DNA from: JAVXGM01 sp036657395
GTDB lineage: Bacteria > Bacillota > Clostridia > Peptostreptococcales > Anaerovoracaceae
DNA length: 64,000 nucleotides
Reading direction: 5' to 3'
NCBI GenBank assembly: GCA_036657395.1
Contig: JAVXGM010000002.1
Location: forward strand, 1-64,000
A program made the position numbers and the translations under genes. The notes beneath the pieces are model-generated. The model saw only the letters and a list, made by a program, of their open reading frames with translations, did no database searches and was not told the origin of the DNA. Below, in pieces: positions 53,901-61,895 of this stretch (position 1 is its first letter; the number at the start of each line of letters is the position of its first letter).

Positions 53901-55232
53901 GAACGAGAGAAAAATGATATTCATTTTGAGGAAAGCGAAGACCTTTATTCCAGGAAGCTTTTCACAGCCCAGATGAAAACAGATTACACTATACTGATAC
54001 CGGAAATGTCTCCACTTCACTTCCAGTTTCTTGAAACTGCTTTAGGGAGAGAGGGTTATAAAGCGGTGCTGCTGCCTACAGTAGATAAAAATGCTGTGGA
54101 CGAAGGTCTTAAATACATAAACAACGATGCTTGTTATCCAACTATTGTAACCTTAGGACAGATTATTTCATATTTGAAAAAAGGGGATTTAGATCTTAAT
54201 AAGACGGCGGTTTTCATGAGCCAGACCGGTGGTGGTTGCAGAGCCAGTAATTACGTAGCATTACTGCGTAAAGCACTTAAGGATCTAGGAATGCCGCAGA
54301 TTCCTGTAGTGTCTGTAAATCTAGCAGGAATGGAAAGTAATCCAGGGTTTAAGTTGACTGTTGGTGTTGCAAAGAGAATTCTTATGGGCTTTGTTTTTGG
54401 AGATGTGTTAATGCGTGTCCTCTATGCCACAAGGCCTTACGAGCTTGAACCAGGCTCTGCAAATGAGCTCTTTGAAAAATGGTCCAGGGTAGCTAGAATG
54501 GTTATTTATAAAGGCAGTGTAAGAAAGTTTAAACAAGTTACAAAGGAAATTGTAGCAGACTTTGATCAGCTGCCCCTTAGAGATGTGAAGAAGCCTAAAG
54601 TAGGTGTTGTAGGTGAGATTTTAATTAAATATCATCCTAATGCTAATAATGATATAGTTGGAGTTATTGAAAATGAAGGAGGAGAAGCGGTTGTTTTAGA
54701 CCTACTTGACTTTTTCATGTATGGAATGCACAGTAAGGAATTTAATTTCGCCCATTTGTCTGGGACTTATGAGACGATGATTATGAATAAGATGGCGATA
54801 AAACTAATTGAATACTTTAGAAAATGTGCAGTTATTGCATTTAAAAACAGTGATAGATTTAACCCTCCAATTCCAATTGAGGAAATCGCCAAAAAGGCTA
54901 GTGAAATTGTTTCTCTTGGAAACCAGTGCGGTGAAGGATGGCTGTTGACAGGAGAAATGGTAGACTTAATTGACGGTGGCGTTGAGAACATTGTTTGTAT
55001 GCAGCCTTTTGCTTGCCTTCCAAATCACGTCACAGGAAAAGGCATGATGAAGTCTCTTCGCAAGCGAAACCCAAAGGCTAATATTGCAGCTATTGACTAC
55101 GACCCAGGAGCAAGTGATGTAAATCAACTTAATCGAATCAAGCTGATGATGTCAACCGCTTATAAGAACATGGAAAAAGCGGCGGAAAAAGATGACCTCC
55201 AAAAGCTAGAAAAGAATACAGAAAGTATATAG
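50964..55232 (+). CDS. Tandem 2-hydroxyacyl-CoA dehydratase activase-like fusion protein
   Basis: 1422-residue cytoplasmic protein. Two BadF/HgdC-type ASKHA ATPase domains lie in tandem: LGIDVGSTTVKLVLL (residue 3 on) with NGTCAGGTGAFIDQM, and LGIDAGSTTTKATLI (about 318 on) with NEACSSGCGSFIET. In HgdC-type activators the cysteine in this loop binds a [4Fe-4S] cluster. The rest (about 650-1420) is a DUF2229/HgdB-like region with several conserved cysteines (SSDTACYPAKL, NNDACYPTI, GNQCGEGW). Such fusions are common in anaerobic Bacillota, but their physiological substrate is unknown. No dehydratase subunit genes (hgdAB, hadBC) lie nearby. GAGGTG precedes the ATG. Confidence 0.9.
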   Translation: MKLGIDVGSTTVKLVLLNEENKIIYSRYERHMSNVFEAVVNLLKDMENEYGDIQLKAVITGSGGLSLSALLGIRFEQEVVTCSTAVEKLIPQTDVAIELGGEDAKMTFYGQTVEQRMNGTCAGGTGAFIDQMAVLLNTDAAGLNEAAKNHKMIYPIAARCGVFAKTDIQPLINEGANIEDLSASIFQAVVNQTISGLACGRTIKGNVAFLGGPLSFLSQLRERFIKTLHLKDEEVIFPEDSKYFVAIGAALTAEKCEDESFGAIMKRVENTDADMMSDTKFADPLFKNHNEYASFVERHRKNAIKRKDIKKARGKVFLGIDAGSTTTKATLIDDEKHLLYSFYRGNEGRPLEATMTMLKELYSLLPDSAFIANTTVTGYGEGLIKTAFKADLGEIETMAHYKGAEEFLPGVEFILDIGGQDMKCMRIKDGAIYNIMLNEACSSGCGSFIETYAKSVNMDVITFAREALFAKTPVDLGTRCTVFMNSKVKQAQKEGASIGDISAGLSYSVIKNALYKVIKLRNPEEAGDKVVVQGGTFLNDSVLRSIEKIMDKNVIRPDIAGLMGAYGAAVIARSNYVEDTESSIIGLDEMDSFTVDSSHTRCKGCENNCLLTVNKFNDGSRFITGNRCEKGEGKGSSGSGIPNLYEYKFKRLFDYEPLSEELSTRGTVGIPRVLNMYENYPFWFTFFTNLGFRVVVSPPSTKEMYEGGMDTISSDTACYPAKLVHGHISWLVSRGIKWIFYPSINYERIEDEEAPNHYNCPIVATYPEVIAGNMDDVFEDNEVLFSHPFLPYDHDQFLSRELYRELRRTGVTRTDVNNAVKEARKEDKKFKDDIKKQGEYTLKYLHENKKKGIVLSGRPYHLDPEINHGIDKVISSFGMVVFTEDSIAHLGQTRRVLRVLDQWMYHARLYKAAQFVGTTDDVELVQLNSFGCGLDAVTTDQVEEITKSNNKLYTVLKIDEGSNLGAAKIRIRSLKAAMEEREKNDIHFEESEDLYSRKLFTAQMKTDYTILIPEMSPLHFQFLETALGREGYKAVLLPTVDKNAVDEGLKYINNDACYPTIVTLGQIISYLKKGDLDLNKTAVFMSQTGGGCRASNYVALLRKALKDLGMPQIPVVSVNLAGMESNPGFKLTVGVAKRILMGFVFGDVLMRVLYATRPYELEPGSANELFEKWSRVARMVIYKGSVRKFKQVTKEIVADFDQLPLRDVKKPKVGVVGEILIKYHPNANNDIVGVIENEGGEAVVLDLLDFFMYGMHSKEFNFAHLSGTYETMIMNKMAIKLIEYFRKCAVIAFKNSDRFNPPIPIEEIAKKASEIVSLGNQCGEGWLLTGEMVDLIDGGVENIVCMQPFACLPNHVTGKGMMKSLRKRNPKANIAAIDYDPGASDVNQLNRIKLMMSTAYKNMEKAAEKDDLQKLEKNTESI

Positions 55233-55235
55233 TAT

Positions 55236-55264
55236 TTGAAAAAAGCTAAGCTATCATGTATAAT
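55236..55264 (+). promoter_or_regulatory. Sigma-A promoter of yebC
   Basis: TTGAAA at 55236-55241, 17-nt spacer, TATAAT at 55259-55264; starts just after the activase stop. Confidence 0.7.
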
Positions 55265-55306
55265 GGAACGAGTTTGAAATTTTTAAGAAAGTTAGGAGGT
55301 GTCTTG

Positions 55307-56032
55307 ATGGGAAGACACGGTACAATCGCAGGAAGAAAAGAAAAACAAGATTCAAAGCGAGCCGCAATATTTACTAAATATGCTAGAGCCATTACAGTGG
55401 CGGCGAAAAACGGAGGCGATCCAGATTACAACGTTTCTTTGAAGCATGCAATCGACAAAGCAAAGAGTATTAACATGCCAAATGATAATATTAAAAGAGC
55501 TGTGAAAAAAGGAACAGGAGAGCTAGCAGGTGAAACTTATGAAACAGGCAGGTTTGAAGGTTACGGAGCAGCTGGTGTTGCAGTTATTGTCGATATTTTG
55601 ACGGATAACAAAAATAGAACGACAGCAGCAATGAAGCATGCTTTTGATAAATATGGAGGCAATCTAGGATCTCCAGGATGTGTATCTTATATGTTTGAGG
55701 AAAAAGGCGTACTGGCCATTGAAAAAACTGATAAGGTAGATGAAGATGCTCTAATGGAAGCAGCACTTGAAGCAGGCATGGATGACATGATTACATATGA
55801 GGATTGGTTCGAAGTGCAAACGGATCCTTCTGCATTTGATGAAGTAAAGGAAGCTTTGACAGCGGCCGGATATGAATTTGTAGAAGCAGATATTGAATAT
55901 TTACCATCTATGGAAGCAACGCCAACAGAAGAATACGATATTAAAAACTTAAAGAAGATGATTGATATACTTGAAGATAACGATGATGTTCAGAAAGTTT
56001 ATCATAACAGTACAGTTGATTTGGAGGATTGA
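55307..56032 (+). CDS. yebC: YebC/PmpR family protein
   Basis: 241-residue protein with the YebC start MGRHGTIAGRKEKQDSKRA and the GRFEGYGAAGVAVIV and DNKNRT segments. Members have been described as DNA-binding regulators and, for some, as factors that ease ribosome stalling at proline stretches. ATG 55307 has AGGAGGTG upstream; the longer frame start at 55256 lies before the predicted transcription start. Single-gene unit followed by the 6S-like RNA. Confidence 0.93.
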   Translation: MGRHGTIAGRKEKQDSKRAAIFTKYARAITVAAKNGGDPDYNVSLKHAIDKAKSINMPNDNIKRAVKKGTGELAGETYETGRFEGYGAAGVAVIVDILTDNKNRTTAAMKHAFDKYGGNLGSPGCVSYMFEEKGVLAIEKTDKVDEDALMEAALEAGMDDMITYEDWFEVQTDPSAFDEVKEALTAAGYEFVEADIEYLPSMEATPTEEYDIKNLKKMIDILEDNDDVQKVYHNSTVDLED

Positions 56033-56062
56033 TTTTTTCCATGTATTTCTTATGTATTTTGG

Positions 56063-56091
56063 TTGAAGTAATGTATCGATTTTGATATACT
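56063..56091 (+). promoter_or_regulatory. Sigma-A promoter of the 6S-like RNA
   Basis: TTGAAG at 56063-56068, 17-nt spacer, TATACT at 56086-56091; start predicted near 56098. Confidence 0.65.
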
Positions 56092-56097
56092 ACAGAT

Positions 56098-56310
56098 AAT
56101 AAATACATCCTGAAGTGTGCGTTATAGGACTATAATTCAACCTACGATATGACCTTGGGAGCTTGGAGTTTTTGCAGCCTATGTCATGCCTCCTTTGGGT
56201 GGAAGACAGAAGCGGAAACAGGGCACCCCCCTATTGTAAGATAGGGTATGAATTATATCCTTGACGGCATGTCGGGATATAAAAAAAGAGCTAATGCTCT
56301 TTTTTTTTTA
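56098..56310 (+). ncRNA. ssrS: Probable 6S RNA
   Basis: A transcript of about 200 nt between a good sigma-A promoter and an intrinsic terminator (AGAGC-TAAT-GCTCT plus nine T, 56287-56309), with no open frame or ribosome site. It folds as one long imperfect hairpin: ATCCTGAAGTGTGC near the 5' end pairs with GCATGTCGGGAT near the 3' end, and AGGACTATAATTCA pairs with TGAATTATATCCT further in. A small side hairpin CCCTAT-TGTAAG-ATAGGG lies on the 3' side of the central part. This plan fits 6S RNA, which binds sigma-A RNA polymerase as a promoter mimic. Large SRP RNA was considered, but its helix 8 motif is absent. Confidence 0.65.
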
Positions 56311-56345
56311 CACTTTTTATGCTAGACACTAGTTTGTTTTTCCAC

Positions 56346-56374
56346 TAAAAAAACGATGGGAGACACTTCCATCG
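56346..56374 (-). terminator. Intrinsic terminator of rpsT
   Basis: On the minus strand CGATGGAA (56374-56367) pairs with TCCCATCG (56361-56354) with one G-U pair, followed by TTTTTTT (56352-56346). Confidence 0.75.
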
Positions 56375-56439
56375 CTTTTCTTGCTCATAATATTAATGTG
56401 CAGGTACGCTTAACTTACGTACGGTGGGGACGGGTGAGA

Positions 56440-56709
56440 CTAATTGGCTTGCGCCTTGTTGAATCTCTTTGCTAATCGAGATACTTTTCTAGATGCAGTG
56501 TTCTTGTGTAGTGTATGCTTTGAAACTGCTTGCATAAGCTTTTTCTCTGCTAACACTAACTTTTCTTTTGCTGCTTCCATGTCGCCAGCTTCTATAGCTG
56601 CGTCAAAGTTTTTTAAGATTGCTTTCAAATGTGATTTAACACGTCTGTTTCTTGCAGTCTTCTTCCCAATAACTAGAATTCTCTTCTTTGCGGATTTAAT
56701 ATTTGCCAT
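56440..56709 (-). CDS. rpsT: 30S ribosomal protein S20
   Basis: 89-residue Lys/Arg-rich helical protein of the small ribosomal subunit. MANIKSAKKRILV at the start and KHTLHKNTASRKVSRLAKR near the end match S20. The start is 56709 with GGGGAAAA upstream; a longer in-frame extension exists but is not S20-like. Divergent from gpr with 83 nt between starts. Confidence 0.95.
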   Translation of the reverse strand: MANIKSAKKRILVIGKKTARNRRVKSHLKAILKNFDAAIEAGDMEAAKEKLVLAEKKLMQAVSKHTLHKNTASRKVSRLAKRFNKAQAN

Positions 56710-56792
56710 TAAATTTTCCCCACTTTCATAATCTTTAGCTAAAACTCGCAGATATAAGTATATATGAATAAAAAACATTTTACAAGGGGAAA

Positions 56793-57728
56793 ATGAAAAA
56801 AAGAAGGATAAAAAAAGGGGATTTGAAAGGTGGGAGGATATTGAAATATAGAACAGATCTAGCAATTGAGAGAAAAGAAATTTTGGAAGAAGAACAAGGG
56901 GATGGAAAAGCTATAGAAGGAGTGTCCATAAAGAAAATAAATTATGATCAGGATATCATGTCTACACGAATTGAAATATTAAATTCTTTAGGAGAAAAGC
57001 AACTTGAAAAGCCTATTGGAAATTACATTACAATTGAGGTAGACGGCATACTGGATGAAAAGGAAGGGATAAAAGAGCGGGCTGGCAAGGCGTTAGCCGA
57101 GGAATTGACCCAGCTTATTGATTTTCATTATAATCTAAAGGTTTTAGTGGTCGGTCTTGGCAATGATAAAGTGACCCCTGATGCACTAGGCCCGTATACG
57201 GCTTCTAAAATTAAAGTGACCCGTCATCTTTTTATTATATATGAAGCAGATGGAGACGAGGAACTAGGGTGTGTCAGTTGTTTTATCCCGGGAGTGACAG
57301 GTTCTACGGGGATGGAGACTGCAAGCCTTGTTAAAGGAGCAGTAAACCTAGTTGACCCAGAAGTAGTAATAGTTATTGATTCTTTAGCAGCTAGGGATAT
57401 TCAGCGAGTAAGCACCACCATTCAGATCAACGATACGGGCATTTCTCCCGGAGGTGGAATGGGCAATGTGCGAACAGGCATTTCTATGGAGACTTTAGGC
57501 AAGAGAGTAATTGCTATCGGTGTGCCTACAGTGATAGATTCTAGAACTCTAATTAGGGAGGCTTTAGTGGAAAATATCAGCGAAGCTGAGAAAATCGATA
57601 AATATATTGAAGAAAAAGGACAAGATATGATTGTTACTTCTACTGACATTGATCAGATTATCAAAGATTTTTCTGATATTATTTCAAACGGAATTAATAA
57701 AACTATCCATCCGGGCATATATTCATAA
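56793..57728 (+). CDS. gpr: Spore protease GPR
   Basis: 311-residue germination protease that degrades small acid-soluble spore proteins. YRTDLAIE near residues 19-26 resembles the self-cleavage site that removes the propeptide in Bacillus GPR. VVGLGNDKVTPDALGP, FIPGVTGSTGMETA and SLAARDIQRVSTTIQI (each a hallmark) follow in order. AAGGGGAAA precedes the ATG. spoIIP follows after 22 nt, the usual gpr-spoIIP pair. I found no clear sigma-F or sigma-G promoter upstream. Confidence 0.95.
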   Translation: MKKRRIKKGDLKGGRILKYRTDLAIERKEILEEEQGDGKAIEGVSIKKINYDQDIMSTRIEILNSLGEKQLEKPIGNYITIEVDGILDEKEGIKERAGKALAEELTQLIDFHYNLKVLVVGLGNDKVTPDALGPYTASKIKVTRHLFIIYEADGDEELGCVSCFIPGVTGSTGMETASLVKGAVNLVDPEVVIVIDSLAARDIQRVSTTIQINDTGISPGGGMGNVRTGISMETLGKRVIAIGVPTVIDSRTLIREALVENISEAEKIDKYIEEKGQDMIVTSTDIDQIIKDFSDIISNGINKTIHPGIYS

Positions 57729-57750
57729 CAGTACCGAATGGAGGAAACTC

Positions 57751-58629
57751 ATGAATATAAAAACCGTGGTAATTTTATGTCTAACAATCTTTATAGGGTC
57801 TACTTGTGTTTTTGGGCAAGCTGTTATTAAGGGTCAGCTGCCGTCACTTAACATTAAAGGGGAGCAGCTTGGCAAACTTTGCGTTTCACAGGCTTATCCC
57901 ACTATTACAAAGGGTGTAGAGAGGCCATCTAAGAAAGAGGTGAAAACTCAAGATGTAGTGCCAAAAGTAGAGAAAAAAGAAGAACCCAAAAAAAACGCTA
58001 AAATTGATGAAAAAGTGGATAATTCAAAACCAGAAGTGATTATCTATCACACCCACAGTACAGAATCATATCAACCTTACGATAAGGGTAATTTTCATAG
58101 GACAAAATATAAAGGAACGGTTCGGGAGCTGGGACGCATCATGAAAGACGAATTAAACAAGCTTGGGGTAAGCGTAGTCCACAATGAAAATATTCACGAC
58201 AGACCCTCATATAATCAGTCATATGATAGATCAATGGAAACCATTACTGCCTTAATGAAAAAATACCCTTCAGCAAAATACATTATTGACCTTCATCGAG
58301 ATGCAGCAGCTTATTCTGGAAATGTGGGAAAAACCATTAATATAAAAGGGGAAAAAGTAGCAAAATTCAGTATGGTTATTGGTAAGGGCAATGCCAATTT
58401 CAATCAGCTTACCAACTATGCAAACAAGGTGAATAACAAAGCAGAGGCCATGTATCCTGGGTTTGGCGGTCGAATCATCAACAAGGAATACAGGTTTAAT
58501 GAATACATTTCTGACAGGTGTATGCTTCTTGAGGTAGGAAACAATCAAAATGACATTAAAGAGGTGAGACGGACATCCAAGTATTTTTGCCAAGTGCTAG
58601 CATCTGTAATAGAAGAGGAGAAAAAATGA
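57751..58629 (+). CDS. spoIIP: Stage II sporulation protein P, peptidoglycan hydrolase
   Basis: 292-residue membrane-anchored amidase/endopeptidase needed for engulfment. One N-terminal membrane helix, a Lys/Glu/Pro linker (about 55-90), then the catalytic domain beginning IIYHTHSTESYQP, with IIDLHRDA further on; these His and Glu residues bind zinc in the family. Shorter than Bacillus SpoIIP through a reduced linker. AATGGAGGAAAC precedes ATG 57751. Overlaps the next small gene by 4 nt. Confidence 0.93.
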   Translation: MNIKTVVILCLTIFIGSTCVFGQAVIKGQLPSLNIKGEQLGKLCVSQAYPTITKGVERPSKKEVKTQDVVPKVEKKEEPKKNAKIDEKVDNSKPEVIIYHTHSTESYQPYDKGNFHRTKYKGTVRELGRIMKDELNKLGVSVVHNENIHDRPSYNQSYDRSMETITALMKKYPSAKYIIDLHRDAAAYSGNVGKTINIKGEKVAKFSMVIGKGNANFNQLTNYANKVNNKAEAMYPGFGGRIINKEYRFNEYISDRCMLLEVGNNQNDIKEVRRTSKYFCQVLASVIEEEKK

Positions 58630-58814
58630 AAAATTCAGTAGTCAAATCAATTTTAATCCTGCTTGTCTTCTTCTTGGGGACAAGTGGTCTTATAATGGTT
58701 GACACATATTGCAGTGAAACTACTAAGCAAGGAGGATTCATGTCTTTAAATATTGAAAAAGATACTCATGGAGGGGTGACTTTATCAATTTTCAATCAAA
58801 ACTATGAGATTTGA
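58626..58814 (+). CDS. Small membrane protein coupled to spoIIP, unknown
   Basis: 62 residues: one N-terminal hydrophobic helix (about 7-25, ILILLVFFLGTSGLIMV) and an outside part of about 35 residues with one Cys and the sequence KDTHGGVTLSIFNQNYEI at the end. Family not recognised. Its ATG overlaps the spoIIP stop (ATGA) with GAGGAG upstream, so it is co-translated with spoIIP. A role in engulfment is possible by position only. Confidence 0.65.
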   Translation: MKNSVVKSILILLVFFLGTSGLIMVDTYCSETTKQGGFMSLNIEKDTHGGVTLSIFNQNYEI

Positions 58815-58836
58815 ACCTTGAGACTACACAATAGCC

Positions 58837-58865
58837 TTGAAATTTACCCCGCTTTAAAGTAAAAT
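58837..58865 (+). promoter_or_regulatory. Sigma-A promoter of lepA
   Basis: TTGAAA at 58837-58842, 17-nt spacer, TAAAAT at 58860-58865. Confidence 0.6.
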
Positions 58866-58903
58866 GATAAAGATTAACATTTAGAAAATAAAGTGAGGAA
58901 AAT

Positions 58904-60715
58904 ATGAATCCATATCAACAATACATTAGAAATTTCAGTATTATCGCCCATATCGATCACGGCAAGTCTACCCTTGCTGATCGTATTATCGAAAAGACTG
59001 GTCTAGTTTCCAAAAGAGATATGAAAGAACAGTTTTTGGACAACATGGATCTTGAACGTGAGCGAGGTATTACAATTAAATTACAGACAACAAGGCTTAT
59101 CTATGATAGTCCCGATGGCAATGAGTATATATTTAATCTAATTGATACTCCAGGACATGTGGATTTCACCTATGAAGTGTCTCGAAGTTTAGCTGCCTGC
59201 GAAGGAGCTGTACTTATTGTAGATGCAACACAAGGAGTAGAAGCTCAAACATTAGCAAACGTTTATCTAGCCTTAGATGAGGATCTAGAGATACTACCTG
59301 TGTTAAATAAAATAGATTTACCAAGCTCAAGACCAGATGAGATCAAAGCTGAAGTGGAAGATGTAATTGGGATTGATGCCCAAGAAGCGCCACTTGTTTC
59401 TGCCAAGGAAGGAACTGGAGTCGAAGAACTTCTAGAAGAAATTGTGAAAAAAGTTCCTGCCCCACAAGGAGATGTAGACAGTAAGCTAAAAGCGTTGATT
59501 TTTGATTCATATTATGACAACTACAAGGGTGTAGTTATATATACTCGTATATTTGATGGGAAAGTAAAGCCAGGGGACATGATTCTTATGATGAATACAA
59601 AGAAGTCATATGAAGTTACAGAAGTGGGATTTTATTCTCCAGGGCCAGTAGCAGTAGATGAACTTAAGGCAGGAGAAGTAGGATATATTTGTGCTAGCAT
59701 TAAACAAGTGGCAGACGCTAGAGTAGGTGACACTATAACTTTGCAAGAAGAGCCTACTAAGGCGGCTCTACCAGGATACAAGAAGGTCCAACCTATGGTT
59801 TACTGCGGAATCTATCCAGCAGAAGGGGAAAAGTATGAAAGTGTAAAGGATGCTTTAGAAAAATTACAAGTTAATGATGCTGCCTTTCATTTTGAACCAG
59901 AAACGTCTACAGCTTTAGGTTTTGGTTTCCGTTGTGGTTTTTTAGGTCTTTTACATATGGAGATCATCGTTGAACGTCTTGAAAGAGAGTTTAACTTAGG
60001 GGTGATCACCACGTCTCCAAGTGTAATTTACAAGGTAGTGATGAATGATGGGACTGTGAAAATGATTCAGAACCCTTCAAATCTACCAGATATTATGGAA
60101 ATACAACATATTGAAGAGCCTATTGTAAAGGCAGACATCATGATTCCAAAAGATTACGTAGGAAGTATTATGGAAACATGTCAGGAACGACGTGGCAAGA
60201 TGATCCATATGGAGTATCTTACAGAAACAAGGGTACATCTTCACTATGAGATGCCTTTAAATGAAGTAATATATGATTTCTTTGATGCCCTTAAGTCTAA
60301 GACTAGAGGCTATGGATCTTTGGATTACGAATTCATACGCTATGAAAAATCAAACGTAGTAAAGATGGATATTCTCCTAAATAAGGACTTAGTGGATGCT
60401 TTCTCTATGATTGTTCATGAATCAAAGGCTTATGGACGGGGCAGATTTGTTTGCTCTAAGCTAAAGGAAGTAATTCCTATGCACCAGTTTGAAATACCTA
60501 TTCAGGCATCTATTGGACAGAAGGTAATTGCCAGAGAGACTGTACGGGCTTATAGAAAAGATGTAATAGCCAAGTGTTACGGAGGAGATATTTCCCGTAA
60601 AAAGAAGCTTTTAGAAAAACAGAAGGCTGGTAAAAAAAGAATGCGACAATTTGGCGCTGTGGAAGTTCCTCAGGAAGCATTTACTGCCGTGCTTAAGTAT
60701 GATGAAGATAAATAA
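58904..60715 (+). CDS. lepA: Elongation factor 4
   Basis: 603-residue translational GTPase. G1 is AHIDHGKST (about 15-23), G2 lies in ERERGITIK, G3 is DTPGH, G4 is NKID and the C-terminal LepA domain (SIGQKVIARETVRAYRKDV, SRKKKLLEKQK) is complete. It acts on the ribosome, probably in initiation or back-translocation under stress. GAGGAAAAT precedes the ATG. lepA followed by hemW is a widespread Bacillota order. Confidence 0.97.
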   Translation: MNPYQQYIRNFSIIAHIDHGKSTLADRIIEKTGLVSKRDMKEQFLDNMDLERERGITIKLQTTRLIYDSPDGNEYIFNLIDTPGHVDFTYEVSRSLAACEGAVLIVDATQGVEAQTLANVYLALDEDLEILPVLNKIDLPSSRPDEIKAEVEDVIGIDAQEAPLVSAKEGTGVEELLEEIVKKVPAPQGDVDSKLKALIFDSYYDNYKGVVIYTRIFDGKVKPGDMILMMNTKKSYEVTEVGFYSPGPVAVDELKAGEVGYICASIKQVADARVGDTITLQEEPTKAALPGYKKVQPMVYCGIYPAEGEKYESVKDALEKLQVNDAAFHFEPETSTALGFGFRCGFLGLLHMEIIVERLEREFNLGVITTSPSVIYKVVMNDGTVKMIQNPSNLPDIMEIQHIEEPIVKADIMIPKDYVGSIMETCQERRGKMIHMEYLTETRVHLHYEMPLNEVIYDFFDALKSKTRGYGSLDYEFIRYEKSNVVKMDILLNKDLVDAFSMIVHESKAYGRGRFVCSKLKEVIPMHQFEIPIQASIGQKVIARETVRAYRKDVIAKCYGGDISRKKKLLEKQKAGKKRMRQFGAVEVPQEAFTAVLKYDEDK

Positions 60716-61880
60716 AAATTTAACCAAAGGAGAGCCCTTCGGAATTTACATCCACATACCTTTTTGCCAAAAAAAATGTGAATATTGTGGATTTCTTTCC
60801 TTTGAAAAATCCACTGAAAATATACGGGATTCATATGCCAAGGCATTGACAAGTGAGATAACTACACAGGGATTAAAACACAGAAATAGAGAAGTTGATA
60901 CTATCTTTATTGGAGGGGGCACTCCTTCATTACTTTCCAGTAATGAGATATCTAAAATAATGGAAGCCTTAAAGGATAATTTCGCCATATCCACAAACTG
61001 TGAAATTACAATAGAAGCCAATCCAAAGACCTTAGATGAAAAAAAACTGACAGGGTATTTATCTTTTGGGATTAACCGACTGAGCATAGGAGTACAGTCT
61101 TTAAATGATGAAATGCTTAAGGCATTAGGTAGAATACATACAAGGCAGGATTTTCTAGACAATTATAATTTGGCTAGAAAAACAGGATTTACAAATATTA
61201 ATATAGATTTAATGTTTGCTATTCCGGGCCACACCAAAGAAATATGGGAAAAGACAGTAGAGGAGGCTATTTCACTTGGGCCAGAGCATATTTCTTTTTA
61301 TAGCCTACAGCTAGAGGAGGAAACCCCCTTTTATAAAGCATATAAACATGGTTTTTTGGAGCTTAATTCCAATGAAGAAGAAAGACAGATGTACCATGGT
61401 GCTATAGAAAAATTCAACAAGACAGGATATGATCATTATGAGATATCAAATGTCAGCCTTCCTGGATATAAATGTAGACACAATTTAAAATATTGGAATC
61501 TTGATGATTATCTAGGCATCGGCCTTGGAGCCCATTCTTACATTAATCAAACTAGGTATAACAACGTAAATACCTTAGAGGAATATTTTAATCTTGTAGC
61601 TAATGGGCAGCGTCCTATTGAAAGAAAAAGCAAGCATATTGATACTATGAAAGACGCTATGTCTATTTATGCTTTTACCTCTTTACGAAAAAGAGAAGGT
61701 ATAGATTTAACTGATTTCAAAAGACGTTTTAATAATGATTTTTTCAAAGTATATGTAAAGGAAATCTTACAAATTAAAAAGTATGAGAAAGCAGGATTTC
61801 TAACTAATGACGAGAAATATCTTGCGCTTACACAGATAGGAATAGATCAGTCCAATGAAATTATGGCAATGTTTGTATGA
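60699..61880 (+). CDS. hemW: Radical SAM heme chaperone HemW
   Basis: 393-residue radical SAM protein. The [4Fe-4S] ligands are Cys23, Cys27 and Cys30 in CQKKCEYC after GIYIHIPF; FIGGGTPSLL and SIGVQSLNDEML follow. The Cys one residue after the cluster in true coproporphyrinogen oxidase HemN (CxxxCxxCxC) is missing (CGF), as in HemW, which handles heme transfer. Two adjacent ATG codons lie at 60699 and 60702, inside the end of lepA (overlap up to 17 nt). Confidence 0.9.
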   Translation: MMKINKNLTKGEPFGIYIHIPFCQKKCEYCGFLSFEKSTENIRDSYAKALTSEITTQGLKHRNREVDTIFIGGGTPSLLSSNEISKIMEALKDNFAISTNCEITIEANPKTLDEKKLTGYLSFGINRLSIGVQSLNDEMLKALGRIHTRQDFLDNYNLARKTGFTNINIDLMFAIPGHTKEIWEKTVEEAISLGPEHISFYSLQLEEETPFYKAYKHGFLELNSNEEERQMYHGAIEKFNKTGYDHYEISNVSLPGYKCRHNLKYWNLDDYLGIGLGAHSYINQTRYNNVNTLEEYFNLVANGQRPIERKSKHIDTMKDAMSIYAFTSLRKREGIDLTDFKRRFNNDFFKVYVKEILQIKKYEKAGFLTNDEKYLALTQIGIDQSNEIMAMFV

Positions 61881-61895
61881 TTGGAAGGTGAAAAA

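Noticed and set aside
56098..56310. Large SRP RNA
   Set aside because: The conserved helix 8 core with its GGAA tetraloop and GGAAGCAG-type segment is not present; the central bulged hairpin fits 6S RNA better.
60699..61880. Coproporphyrinogen dehydrogenase HemN
   Set aside because: The cluster motif ends CEYCGF rather than CxxCxC, which is the HemW pattern.
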